NCBI GenBank assembly: GCA_037577475.1
Contig: CM075183.1
Coordinates: forward strand, 13,470,471-13,534,470
Length of the DNA stretch: 64,000 nucleotides
Source of the DNA: Chaunax sp. Z400
Lineage: Eukaryota; Chordata; Actinopteri; Lophiiformes; Chaunacidae
Reading direction: 5' to 3'
Shown here: piece after piece, positions 1 through 14,500 of the stretch
Position numbering within the stretch: the first letter of the stretch is position 1
Layout: the number at the start of each line of letters is the position of its first letter
The notes under the pieces: generated by a model
Databases searched by the model: none
Told to the model about the DNA's origin: nothing
The model's input: the letters and a program-made list of their open reading frames with translations, nothing else
Made by a program: the position numbers and the translations under genes

Positions 1-2595
1 TGATGTTATGATTTTAGAAATAGTGACATCATGATGTTGCAGCTCAGGAACTGCCGATGGAAAGTAGCTAGTAGCTAAATCTGTTATCTCTAATCCTGTT
101 TGAGATTAAGTGATTAATCAATTAATCAAGTCACTTTGTCCTATGTGAGGATTTTTTTTTTCTCTTGTTGCTTTCTCTTTGGGTTTAATTGTTAAGACGT
201 TTGAATAGATCAAGCGATTAATCATCAGAATAATTGAGATCAGTGGATTAATCAATATTGAAAATACTTGTTTGCTGCAAGAATGTTTTTTTTCTTCTCC
301 TATGGTCCCTGACAAGATGTTTTAATCAAAAGAAATTTAAAAAAGTAAACGCAAATCTACCAGACGAACCTCAGTAACAAGACATCAAAATCTATGTAAA
401 TCTGTAAATCTAATTTTGTTTGTATAAGTATTTTCATGGTGGAGAATAGTAAATCCCAATAATACTACATTAATTGGTTCTTTAATCTAGCATATAGCAG
501 CGGGAAATATGCTATTATGAAGCCTAAAATTTATATTTTCAGAGTCATTTCTTTAAAGTTATGATTATTGGTCATTTGGGTGTCTTTTATTATATTATAT
601 TTTAACTTTTCACTTATATTGCTGCTGTTTATTGTAGAGTCGTAGCCACAGTAGATCCTATGTGATTGAAAGGTCTCATAAAACACAAAGTCATGTATAC
701 AGTTGAAATAGTTTACACATGTACACAATCTCTACAGTGATAATATGTCCTTCAAAGCTAAACATAGCATATCTTGATTTAATGTAAATATCAGCATTGT
801 ATTGCTAGGTTTTATAAAGATCTCACGAGTGAAGCAAAAACTTTGAATAGACGCTCTTAACCTGAGCTGCAAAGCTCCGACATGCACGCTTTAATCACCG
901 GAAATATGTTTTCCTGTGATGCTGAAGGAGAAATGGAGGTTCTTCAACTGACAGCGTGTGGGAAATGACCTAGCAATCGCTTCTTTGTTTCTCATTTCCG
1001 ACACATGAATGAAAGCAGCAAACATTCCGAGCTTTGTATTTGTGCTCGGATGCTCGTCTTCAAAGGGCGTCCTGTTGATATTTGCAGCTTCTTTTTTTTT
1101 CCCTTCCCTTTATGAATGCTAAATTAGAAGGCTAAGCTGCAATATTGAAATAATTTGTTCTGACATGTTTGGTTTATTCTTTATTTGAACTTTACAGCGA
1201 AGTCTGCTGAAAGGCTAAGAGCAGAAAAGGCCAGGATGAAGACCTGCTCAAGGGCTCTTGACTTTGTGAAAAATCTCCTTTTCAGCCAGTAGCTCCTGAG
1301 TGCTCTCAGATGTAGCCAAGCTAATTAGCGCTTACGCGAGTGGTACATGCTCTCACATACCAAGGAGGTCGTAATAAAGATGTTTACCAAAAACCTACTG
1401 ACAATAGCTCACAAAGGCTTTAAAAGGCAAAGCAGGAGGAAACCTCCTTCCTTGTTGGCTTGGATAAGGAAAGTTCATTGAGGTTTTTGTTATAAGCGCA
1501 GATGGAATGCTCTATAAATGAGCTGCAACTGTGTGGGCCACTTCTGTAAATGTGAGAACTTGTTGCTGCAGTGATTTTAAAGGGCTGGTTTTATAAATGA
1601 GAAGGTTTTTACCGTCATCGGCATGTTTCGTCAACAATAACCAAACACGACACGCAGGATTGGTCTTTCTGTCATTATTATGGCCCTTAGATAAGCCAAG
1701 CAGCTATTGGTCTTTGGCCATAAGGCATAAGTCCTCATACAAATGCATTGACAGTCATATATTTCAACCTGAATGGGTCCTTTTGAATAAACTTTGGAAA
1801 GGTGTTGTTCTAGTAAATTTTTTGGGGGCATAAGATCTGCCTGGCCTTGGCTCAATTGAGAGCATTGAGCCAAATAAGCGCCATTTATCCTAGATCTTGA
1901 GCAGTGAGAGAGATTTTGGCCAACATGAACGTCATAACATCCAAGTGAAAATGTTGATTAACTGCTGCGGGAATAGTAATTTATGGTCTGGTGAAGCCAA
2001 CGTGCACGGAACTTTCAGCTCGGTTTCTCCTTGTAGTCGGAGGAGCAGTAGGCCTGTTTCAAGGCAGGTTCTATTGGGGGAGGTTGACGATCCAACATGG
2101 CGTCAGGTTTCACGTCCTGAAACTATCACTGGATCAAATCTCAGTCAGGGATGTGGTGCCTTTTATTAGCTTTGAAGCTTCTCCAACCTCTTCCCCCCAT
2201 TTAGGTATTAAACCTCTCTGTGCGTTGGATTTTGAAAGTAGAACAGTCAGAAAAGACAAGTTAGCTAAAACCAATAAAAAATGGAAAGAAAGAGATCAAC
2301 ATAAAAGATAAAACGCTCCTTTTTTTTTTGTTATTCGTGCTCTCATTAGAGATTTATGTAGGAGCTGAATGAAAAGAAGACATGGAGCGAGCTGATTTTC
2401 CATCTTTGTCTGAGAAAAAAAACAAGGGGCCGATTGTGATTCAGTTCTGCCTGAAGGGTGTGCGCTCACTGCATGAAGTCTGACCACAAACTTTGCCAGT
2501 CTCTGCTCTGATCATGTTGGCTGCAGAAATGATATTATTTCATTATTCTATTTCTCTTGCACGCTCTCACTTTCTATTTCTCTTCCCATTTGCAG
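1..2595 (+). other. col25a1 intron (left edge), no exon found
   Basis: This is intronic by position, with col25a1 exons expected on both sides. No Gly-X-Y exon with splice borders was recognised in it. It contains a cluster of GATTAATC-type homeodomain motifs at 105-255. The short open frames here show no protein-like features. Confidence 0.6.
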
Positions 2596-5500
2596 GGGCC
2601 TGAAGGGCCAGAGGGGCAGAGGGTAAGTAAATAATGTCTTGTTCCATTGATATATCTTTGAGATGACATGAAATCAGATGTCACACTGACAAAGTTGTCT
2701 CTCCTTCATAATCCTCACCGTCTAATCTAAGCAAAAAAATGAGAATTTCTGTAGCAGTAGAGAAATATTTTTGATGGTAAACATGCTGAGTGCAGGAGAT
2801 CGGGGCCACGGGGTCACATGCAGGGCAAGTAAACAGACACGAGAACAGTTTGAGCAACATTAGGAGGTAAAGGAAGAGGGAGACGGAGAAGGAGAGACGG
2901 AGAACAGAGAACCTGGAGCTAAGTGCTGAGCTACAGGCTTGCGAGTCCCTGGCGACGCTGATGTGGGGAACAGATGTAAGCCATATCCAGCCATCAGGTA
3001 GCTGCCAGTGTTTGTTCAGTGTAACCCAATCAGACACTTCCTGTCTGCGCTGTCATCTGTCGGCAAGGCCCGCCGTCGGCGTAGGAGGGGGTGTGTGGTG
3101 GGGTCAATGATGACACCACCGTGTTAATGACTCATACGCCAGGCCCCAGGGCTCCTCAATTAGTTCTGCTGCTGGTGTATGGTGCTGCGTTTAGGAGAGG
3201 GAACACGTCAACCGTTATTCATCGCCGCCGTGATTGATTTGGGAACATTACATGATAAAAAAGTAAAAGTTTTAATCATATATTTTATTACCTCTCACCT
3301 GATTCGCTCTCCTAAGGCATATTTTGGATATATTTTTGTGTTATGTCATTGCCTCAATTCCCTATTGTTGCACACATCTCTGATTATATTTATGGATGTT
3401 AACATGGTAACAGTGGTTAACTTTTTAGAAGTGCAAATAGACAATTTAAGCGAATCACTGCGCAAAAGGGTGGGAGTTCTGTCCATCGTCTGTTATCCTA
3501 AAAGGCGTGACGGCCAACGTTACAGTCTTTAAGAGCTTGTAAGCATGCTCATTGTTGAAGCTAGACCAAATGTAGTGGTCTCATGTGAAACTAGAAAACC
3601 CAAGGCTTCCATAGGTGCCAGGTAATGTGCCATGTCATGCTAGATTGTCAGAAAAGGGGCTAAAAAAATGCTCTAAAATTTTGGCGAGGAAATAAAACTG
3701 TCGTGGCCATTTTCATAGGAGGTTCCTTGACCTCTCACCTCAAGGTATCTGAATAAAAATGTGTTCTATGGATACACATGAGGCTTCTCTTTACAGATTT
3801 GCCTACTTTAAGCCCATCTAACTATGAGCAGAAACCATAAACTATAAACTTGTCATTTATTCTTACTCTGAAAATGGTTCGTTACAGATTTATGACACAC
3901 AAAAACTGAGCTGCCTCTCAAATTATTCTTCAAGTTCCCAGCATTCTCACCACATATACCATTTTTATTTGACATATACTGTTCACCTGCTATTTCCCAA
4001 TAACATACCCTGTCCCCCCTCTGAATAAAGGTCTATGATTGGTTTCTAAGCTAAAGTAAATATGAAGCATTTTTCTTTCTCTCCTCTCTGTGTGATATTT
4101 CACAGAGTGATTCTCAACACACAAGTCTTATTGTCTGCCTATATCCTCCATAACTTAGCGGATCTTAAAATATGACATGCAGTATTTATTCTGGCCTGGT
4201 TCTACTGAGATCAGCACACACACAGAGGCGTATGTTCAAGTCTGTTCAGAAGTGCTTATGTAGGCTCAGCCTGTGATGGTACTACAGTTTTGTTTATGAC
4301 CAAATAAAAGCACTTTGTCATATTAATATAATCTATTACTGCGATGGCCCATGCTTTCAGTTTCTTTGCGAGTGAGTTACAGTGTAATTATTGAATACAA
4401 TGACACCTGAAGACCTTCGTGTTTATTTCTCAGGGTTCAATCGGGCTTCCAGGCAACCCAGGTGTTGACGGACTGAAGGTGAGATGATTTATGCCCCTCT
4501 TTCTGGCTGTTAATTAGTTCTTTAGGGTTGTTTTCACCAAGGAAAATGGGGGATGTTGCAAAATGGTCTTTTCTAACAAATCATTTGATCTGGAACAATC
4601 TGAATTGTGATTTTAGCACTAAACATGAGGATTTGCAAGGGAAATGTGATGTCATAAAAAAAAAAGGTTTCAGGATGAAGTTAGCTGTCTTGTTCTAAAA
4701 TGCAGCAAATGAATTATGCCTCATTTATTATGCTCTCCTCCACACATTAAGGCATACTTATAAATTCTGTAATATGTAAGAAAAAAACACACATTAAAAT
4801 CTTTAAAATGTACCTATTCCCTCCCCTTCATTAAAAAAAAGAAAAAGAAATCCAGGATATATGAATTTGCAAATGTTTGCCAGCCTCTTAAAATCAGATT
4901 TTCAGTGAGCACAGAGAAGATTTACACTTTCAGTGATGAAAAAGCAGTGAAAACAGCCTTATGGTGTCTGACACATACATCATTCTACCTAATGGAGCTC
5001 AAACAATCGATTATAGGAACAACAAAAAGCACCCCTTTTTTACTGGAGGACTATTTTTTCTGTTAAATTGAACAATCCCTCTAAATTTAACCTGAAGATG
5101 GACCCGCACCAAAGACGATATGTAATGAGAATAAATTCAGAAAGCCAACCTGAAAGTATTTTATCTTCAAAAGGCTCACTTTTAACATACTTACAGTTTT
5201 CATTAGTCTCTGTGGCCTTGTGTTGCACTTTTCATATTAGAAAAGTTCTGTCATGCATTCTGACAATTTCAAACCACCATCCAATTTGGGAAGAAAACCC
5301 CTGGGCTGCATCTTCAACTCCTAACCACAAAGTACAGTTTCAAGCTGTGCACGAATGTGCTCACACTCCCAGCTCATTTCTGCACTTCATTCTCAAACAG
5401 TGAATAGAGAGGACACAGTGCAGGTGTTGCAGAGAGGGGGGAGGAGGAGGAGGAGCATGTTTATTCCAGAGCAAATGACAGATTAGGGGACAACAATGAA

Positions 5501-8500
5501 TGGGGAGGTGATGTTTGGATCTCATGCATGCTTTTAAGATAGAAGTGGGGAGGCACACATGGCTGTAATAGGAACCAGAGTAAAGACATTTTATTTTGGA
5601 GTGAAAGTCATATTGACTCTGGAGACAGAAAAAGCTGAGGGCCTAATTCCATACTTTTGTAAGGAGGGCGGCTGCCATCATCCATGAAATAGAACTCCAG
5701 TGCTGAGCAATGCAGTTATAAAGCAGAATCTGTTATGGCATGTCGCTGTCACTCATGCAGAAAGTTGAAAGTCTAGGGTGGTGAAGGCTGCAGCAGTGAC
5801 AGGTTGATTGGCAGGCATCATATTGATCTGAAATCGATATCCACTAGAAGGGGAAGGTCGCTAACGCAAACCGTATCAGCCCCAGATTAGGAGTTTCTAA
5901 TCAGACTCCATCATCATTATGGCAATATATCATCATAATTATGTCAATGACTAGCATATGTGGGCTGATGATACAAGATTACAGCATTCATGAGGAGTTT
6001 CACCACTTCTGTGTAGCTACAAGGCATTGTGGGAAAATCAAAAAGTCAATAAACTGAGAAAGAAAAAGAAACAAAAGTTTGCAACCAAATAAAAGTACAA
6101 TAAGATAGCATAAACCAGATTTGATGTATATTTAAATTAAAATGATCGATGATAGATTTCCACCCCGGCTACATTAATCATGCATTGCTCGTCTTCGTAA
6201 AGGCTGACGACGTGGTAGGTCTGCACAGATCCGAGGTTGAATGACGCTGCCAACAGATAGGCTGAGGTTGGCTTGTCGGTGAGCGCCACAGAGAACAGGG
6301 ATTCAAACTCACACCAACAGCGGGCTGGCATTCATCACACGGACATGGCGTTCTCCTTCTTCTCATGTCCAGAACCTCACCAGAAATAATCAAGCTTTTA
6401 ATCAGCTTGTTTACTCTCTCTCTACTTTTAGATTTCGTTTGCGGTCTCAGTATTTGATTTGTTTTAATTTCTTTATTTTATGGAAACTCGCTGTAACATC
6501 TGGAGAGTCCATTACTTGTAATATAGTAAAATACACAATCTTTCCTGTCTGCTCCTCCATTATCAACTATCCTGCAAATGCTTAACACCTGTGCAGTGAA
6601 GGGAACAGACCTAATCTGTGTTAAGGTTAGGGGTTATCTCTGTCAAACCGAAAGATATCGAGCTTTTTGTTTCTCCTGACCTGAAGTCAGAGTTCACGTT
6701 GCCTAAACCGGCACACTGAATCCAGCCACTGTGTTTATGTTATGCTGTCCATAGGGGGATGTTGGCATCCCAGGACTGGACGGCATCCCTGGAGTCAAGG
6801 TCTGCTGCACACACATTCTGTGTGCTCTTATTTTTTTGTAAAGTCATGCTGAAAATGTTTTAATTTTTTTAACGTTTTGAACTCATATATGATTTTCCGT
6901 TCGTCGCCATCAAAGAAAAATTCCTTTCTTTTCAACTTTTGTGCACCCTCGTGCTTTTTGAGCATTTTCTTTTCATTATTTTTTGTTTATTTATTATTTA
7001 TACATATTTTTTCTTTTCTTTTTTCGAGAGAACATTCACACGTGCATCTTTTCATTCATCTTCGGTGTATATCATGTTGGCATTATCCATATTTCCTCGT
7101 AACACAATAAGAGCATGCTACCTCCACAGCAGATATTCATGTGTTTAGTTAAATGTGATAACGATACATGCATACATGTAAATAATATCCTGTCCTGTTA
7201 ATATAGACAACTTTCTGTCATGACTTAAAAAGTTTTAAAAGACACTTGAAAAAGCTGGTACTCTGGGGTCTATTTGTGGAAAAGGCAGCCATAACACAAC
7301 AGACTTTCCTTAATCTAACATGAATTTAACCCCAGATACAATCTGACCCTCAGTGGCTCCAATCATTTTTAACTGAACCCAACTCCCCCTGAGCTTTTCC
7401 ATCTTTAACACTCTGCTTTCTTTCCCAACAGGGTGAAATGGGAGAGCGAGGTGAAAAGGTAAAGTAATAATTCAGATCACCAAACATTATTGTTAGCATC
7501 AGTCTCGATACCGTCGTGATAAAACGATGGCAGCTCTGCTTCTGCTTCGCACAGCTCCAGACTGTTTTTTCAAAGGTGACTCCCTTCTGAGATTTGGCCA
7601 TCAGTGATTGAGTGAGTCACAAAAATTTAGCCCAGTTTCTCCAACAAGGCCTTGGGAGGAGACCAAAAACTGCACCCACACAATAAACCCAGTGAGGAAA
7701 ACCAGTCTTTATTCTCTCCATAACCTAATTCTAATGGTGCCTTTATTCGCTGCTGTTGGACGGCAGCGGGTGGAAGGTGTGAGCGCTGACCGAGTTTAGG
7801 GAGAGAGACGGGCGAGGGAGGGAGGTGATGACTCTGCGTTCTTCGTCAACCACAGAAACGGCCTTCAAGCAGAGACTTATCCCTGAACTCACCTTATTGG
7901 CTGTAATAATAAGGCTGTATGGGCACACAGCCAGTCTCCTAGTATCCAGCGCTAAAAGCGTCATGGCTGTCCTGTGGAGAAGAAACCTGGATGCAAAAAA
8001 TGGCTCAATAGAAGCTTAATCTAGACGTCGCTTTGGAATCAGTTCATGAAAGTTAGATCATGACTTATGAGCCTTTTAAAATGAAGCAAGGTCGTCACTC
8101 CTGGGCCTTTTTTCTGCAGGTGGGATAAGTTGTGAGCAGAATAGCCAAAGAGTGATGATCCCTTCTCAGACTGTCTCATTTGAAGAGTTTTAGAAGCATA
8201 GAGAGGAAAAATGTCTGAACAAAACAGAGAAAATTCAGACAAAATAAACTGTGGCTGAGTATTTTAATAACTTATGTCTGTCATTTTAGCATCAAACTGA
8301 TAGACTCTCATTGGGATGCATTGTTTCTGGTATAGCAAGATCCTTTTAGGAGGACACAACCTCTGATTTCTATATAAAATCATCTGAATGTATCAGAAGG
8401 GAAAGAGGCGCTTCCTGCCAAAGACAGCAATGAACTTCACTCCCAATTCCTATGAGCTTTTATTTTAAGAGGAGACACATGTACATAAATTGTTGTTTTT

Positions 8501-11500
8501 GGCGCCGGTGGCTCACTAAAGACCCAGCAGGCACATTCAGGGAAAACACAGGATTAGAAGATGATCGCTGAGAAGCACAGATCCGACAACTATAGGCTCA
8601 TTTTCTTGAAGTTCTGACATCGCTAGGATCCTTGACACAAACCTTAATTATAGTTCCTTCTGTTAACTTGTCACCTTCAAATTAGGAACGTGGTCGGCTA
8701 CAATGTTCTTCATATAAAACCAGCTGGTTTTATGGAAGTGCAACCATGTATTGTCTGTCTACAGGCTCTGCGAGGTGGTATAAAGGCACAGATACACACA
8801 TGTTCACAACCATGACGCTCATGTCAAGCAGATATTATGCGTACCATTTTAATCCAGTGTGTTAGCATTTTAGCATTTTCTAATTTACCACTGAGATCAC
8901 AGTGCAGCTGCGGCTGATTATTTGATTTTAATTCATACAGTATATGTCAACCTCATTGGACGCTCGCCTGGAAGACTTGTATTGAAAATCCTTGAAATGT
9001 TGGCAGAATCCTTAAGTAAAGTTAACAGATGCAGAAAAGTTTGAATTAAACCCTAAAAGAGGTTAAAAAAAATCATTAAGTTATTAATTAAATTATGAAA
9101 AGGAAAAAACACAGCCATGAGATTTGAACCTTGGTGTAGGAGCTGTCATCACAACCACAAGACCAATCAGACTAAAATGAGCCTTTTTATTCCGTGTGGG
9201 CGGCCTCCGTGTTTCCCATAAGGAATCCATCTGTAAGAGTTGAATGTTAATTTTAATCGCAAATGATGATGCTAAACAATTCAGGAGATGATCAATTGTC
9301 GTTTTAATCATGAATGTCTGTGCAAAGTTTCACGGCAGGTGATCTAATAAATGTTGAGATATGTCACTCCATACGATCGCACCACTAAAATACAACATTC
9401 AGTCATTTTCACACCGCAGAGATGGAAAAGTTGTGAATTTACAAGTGAAGTTCTTCATAGTTGATGCCAGGAGTTTAGCACCTCCATCATGCTCCACGGA
9501 GTGAATTACATCACCTGAAATCAGTCATATATGAACCATGTGTTATGACTCAGTCAGCGACCAAATTTAATTTAATGCTATATCTCCGCTGCAATATACT
9601 GGACTTCATCTCCAAGCATCCAGAATACAGCTTCACATAACAGTCAGTCAGAGACAAAGAATTATTTAAGTCCTACTGTGTGTTATGTGTGTTTAAGCAA
9701 TCTGACAATCATGTTCAAGATCTTTATCGTTTAGATTTTAGATTCTCATATGTCTGTTTTTTTTTTCTCTGCACTATTCCTTAATCCTTACTCCTACACT
9801 GAACACGAGTCTGTGGTTTCATCACAGGGCGATATGGGTGAAGACGGACCGAAAGGTGATATGGGAGAGAAGGTGTGTAAATTCCACTTTATCTTTCACG
9901 CTCTTGGATCTTTCACAGAGAAACAGCAGGGTCTTTTTTTTGTGGCTGGAAAACATTAAAAAAGAAAAAACGGCTAATGTTAGCCATCTGAGAGGAGATC
10001 TGTGTAGGGCGGGAGAAGAGGTCAGATGTCGTCAGCTGTAGTCGAGGCTGCACAACAGCAATCATCCTGGCTTTTGATGCATCCCTTTGTGCTTCAAGTG
10101 GACTATTAATGTACATTAATGTGCTGCTGCATTAATTTGGAACCATCTGTCATCAGGACAGCTTTATCAAGTCGGGATGCATTTCAAAATAAAGGCACAG
10201 TAGACCTCTGCTGGACAAATTGTTCAGAGCTAAAGGAATAGATTTATGTTTTTCTCTCAAAAAATGTTCTTTTGTTTTTTTGTCATTTTTATACCAGATT
10301 TGATTCTGCTTTCCGTTATTATTTTGTTAAAGCAGCATTCATTAAAATAGGCCACAGCCTTATTTGTATTGGGTGACGACCTGACAAAGTCTTGGTGTCA
10401 CACAAATTCTGGATTGGAATTCAATGCGTCTTTGGACCAGCTTCCCATCAGCTCATGCAAATATTGCTTACACTTTTGGGGAAAAGTCGCCAAAAAGATG
10501 GTAACACAGTTTCTAAGAACAGACGGCAAACACAAATATTACTGATGGACCGGCAACAAAGTAGAAGCAGTGTACTTAAAACGTCTCTGTCAATTTATTA
10601 CTGTTCAGCAGAGAACAACTTTGATAACTTCTCACTTTATGGTTACTCTGATTTTTAAAAGACTGCTGAACACGGCTGCCAAGAAAGACACCGTTTGAAA
10701 GGACCAGATGCGGGACATCCTCAGTGGAAAATGAGCGAACAAAAATGAAAGTGGAGGGCCATAAAACTTTGCAGCTTCAGGCACCGCTTTGATCTGGTCC
10801 ACCTTAATGCCGTAAAAATTAGAAATGGATTTTGGCAGTAGGAATAAAAAAGAAAAAGTGGAATTGAGCACCGTTGGCATGCAGACTACTGTAGCCAGTC
10901 ACCTGCTATTCATTCTTCAAGAGCAGATTCATGGATTCTACAATGAGAAGAGACATAAAGTAGCATAAAGAGCTGGAAACAGTGAGGATTTTTAGATTAG
11001 CGTGGATATGATTACCTCAGATTGTCAATGTCAGGATGTAGAAGTGATTTCTAATATAATGCACATGGCAGGAATCATTGTTTTTCAATTGAGATATAAC
11101 TCAATATGCATCCAGATGACTTTAACATATGTCAGATACACTCCAAGCATTGATTGATTTTTCAGTGCAAGTGAGAAATATGTCTTATGCATCATGCATA
11201 TAAAGGCATCCATGCACTGTCGTCAGGGTCGTGTCTTTGATCAGCTGTTCTCTCCCGATATTTTCGTTTCACCGGTGGAAGAGGAAACCGGACTGCAGGG
11301 GACACAGGAGGGGGGAGGGCAGAGCATCTCCAGTCGCTCATACAGAAGATGCCAAAGTTAACGATACGCAGCACGCACTGCGGGGAAAATGTGGTCACAC
11401 GGGGTGAGAGGTGAGGCAGCAAAAAGTTCAGTATGGTGAGCAGAGAGACCTCAGGGAGGAAAGAGCGGCAGCGCGAGCAGTCGGAACGGGGTTTGCATGA

Positions 11501-14500
11501 TACAAAGAGAGATTGTTTCGACGGCGGGGGGATCTGTGGAGTGTGAAGGAGACGAAATGACAGGAAATATACACTCCGGTGCAATGCATGCTGCACACAT
11601 GCCAAATATCTTAAAAGACACAGTCTGTTACTCTTTGGATCATATTGGATCATTGATATCATTAATCGCTTTACAACTCAAGCCAGCATTCACACAGTGG
11701 TGGCAGAGGCTACCATGCAAGAAGGCACCACCTGCTCATCAGGAGGGGTAAACATTCACAGACTGCTGTGAACAGCCACTGGGAGCAAATTGGGGTTCAG
11801 TGTCTTTCTATAGGACACTTCAAGCCTTTAATAAATGGACGACCGCTCAACCTCCTGAGCTTCAGTCGCCCTATAGACTAAAAATGTGTCCTATTTTCTA
11901 AGCAGAGCTAGAAATCAAGTCCCTACCATTCTGAAGGGACAGCACTCCAGAAGTATGGGTAAGGCTGTGGGTGCTGGTTTCAGAGCAACTTCACTCATCA
12001 AATAAATGCAATAGAGTATGGCTTAAAATTGACCACCGGTTGATTTAGTGTACTTTATTCTCCACCAGTCTTTATAGCATGCATTTATGTAACACTGCTG
12101 TGTTGCTCCCATTAGCAATCATCAACTGAAGAATTGTTTCCAACAGGCTCTGCTTGTCCATCTCTGACATTTAAAGCAAGTCGTTACCACAGTTAAAGGC
12201 TTATGTTCTAAACCATTTACTTCTAATGCATTCTGCCTAAGTATTTAACTAGCTGTGAAATTAACGGCAATTCTTTTTTTTCTTTTTTTTTCGAAAAAGT
12301 CGGACCTTGGTGATAAGGGAAAGTAAAATAAAAAAAGATAAAGATGAACCCAAGTGAACTCTTGGGTTGATTTAGGGAACTTTCAGGCTGTGCTTGGCTC
12401 CGGCTCGTGTGGCACAGTGGTTGGTAGGATTTTTGAATCCTCAGATCCGGTCCAAGCTCTTGTGAACTGGCCACATTTCAACTGTTGGCAGGGGCCTTTT
12501 CTGCCCTGGGAGCCGTCATCATCTGAGTTTCCTCATTTATATATATATTCTAATTCGGTGACTGAGGTCTATTCAGCTGAGGCCGCTAAATTTGGTCACT
12601 AATGACCATAATATGAAGTAGGATTTATGTTTTAAGGGCTGCGGTGACATTTAATACTTACATTTGTCACAACTCTGTCCCAGCTTCATTGCTTGCTGAT
12701 TAATCCTCTCCATCTCATTGGCTCTCACTAGGCAAACAGCTGGAAAATGGCCTGATTTACTAAGTATACGTTATGAGAGTGTCGTGCTATTATCTTTAAA
12801 TGGCAATATGCAGCAACGGTTATGGGTGCCTATGATAAAGTGGACTTGTGGTGACACTTCTCGGTCCTGCTCTGCTTTGTGGTTAACAGGCTTTCGCCTC
12901 ACCATGGTAATTGGCCCAGTTGGGGCATTTCAGCGCTTTCTGCCACACCTCAGCTCACCTCCCAACTCTGCCACTTTTTCCATATCGCCGTGCTTCATTT
13001 TGGAATAGATTAAAATTGTGAAAGTTCTCACTTGGTGTTTAGGCTTGGTGTCACTTGTGTCACTTGTGTCAGTTCGGTAGCAGGAAAGTTAAGTGTTAAT
13101 TGCTTCTCGTGTTGCATCCTCTGATAATTGTTTTCACATGAGTCTTTACAGCTTTTGGGCTTGAATTTTTATGTATTAGAGTCTGATGGTCTCATTCTGC
13201 TGAGATTTATAATGGAAAAAAAAAGTTAATTATGCCTACATCTAGTCCATAGCTTGATTATGAGGCTGAAATAGTTTGTAGTTTCTCTTTTGTAAGATGG
13301 AACAATTCAGTGCAGATGTGAGGCGTTTTTACGGACCCGTCTCTGCCAAAAAGCAACAGGTGTAAGGCAGCTCTGACGTTAATGTTTGTTTTATTGAAGC
13401 AATGATTCAATTAAGACACAAAAGGTCAAAATAATGGGCTTTTGTGTAAAGTTTCCTTTTTTATTAGTTTTGTTTTTTTTGGACAACCACAACATGACAT
13501 CCGTGTTCCTTTTTAAGTATTTGACCATTTTCACTTTGTCATGTAAAACCAGGTTAAAGTCTCTCACATGATAATCCTGCACACACAGCTAGCTGCAAAA
13601 ACCCCTTCTTTTAGATTGTCTCTTCATGCATTTTATTCAAACACATATAAAGACATTAATGCCACGTTTTAAGACAGGGAAAGAGGTACCTTTTAGTATG
13701 CAACAAAGCCCAGCTGTAAACAGTAATGCAGTTTATTGTCCACAAAAAAATGGCCGCAATTAAACATGCCGAGTGTGCAATGTATCGTAATGACTCCCAT
13801 AAAAGGCTGAGGGCGAGAGGCATTCCTTTAGCAACTTCTGAGCACAAGTCGAAACCACAGAGTCCACTCCAGAGCTAAAGACCCCCGCTCCCTTTTCCCA
13901 CCAAACACCCATAATTACGCTTATTGGCCCCCTGTTTTATGTATATTATTACTGTACAGTGCAGAAGTAATGCAATCCATAGGGAGAGGACTGGGTAATT
14001 GATGTCCAGATGACTTTGCTGGAAAAACGTGATATAAGTAGCTCCTGTCTCCTAGTTTTATATCTATCAAGCCCTTTCCTACAAGACGATGTTCGATTTC
14101 ACATCATCACCAGAGTGCAGCTGCAGTCTGACAGTAAAAACAATGACACGATTCCCACCACAGTGATTATAAAATGCTGTCTCAAACTTTATTGAGAGGG
14201 TCCATTTAATCTGAACACTGCTTAGATTTTTTTTTTTTTCCCAGCCTTTTTTTTTTTTTTCCGGCAGCAGTTGTGAAATTACGCTCTGCATTGTTCAGTA
14301 GAAATGGGCCTCCGTTCGGCCCTGTTGTGACCTTACAGAAAGCCTCAGAGAGGCTTGTGGTACGTTCGGTCGATTTCATGTAGTAACTTTCAATTTTGTG
14401 TTTATTGCCTTTTTCTTAGGGGGATGCAGGCTCCTCCGCAGCTGGCATCAAGGTAAGAGCTAAGGTATCACTAAAGGTCAATATATTTTCATGGTCCTCA

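Noticed and set aside
6137..6393. Overlapping - strand frames as a small gene
   Set aside because: Intronic, with no splice borders or domain. A weak tRNA-type B-box nearby suggests a worn SINE at most, and that is not certain.
11192..11662. 156-codon open frame on the - strand inside col25a1
   Set aside because: It lies in a CpG-rich intronic patch. The translation has no recognisable domain, is Ser/Pro/Arg-rich and has no splice or promoter context, so it is probably open by composition.
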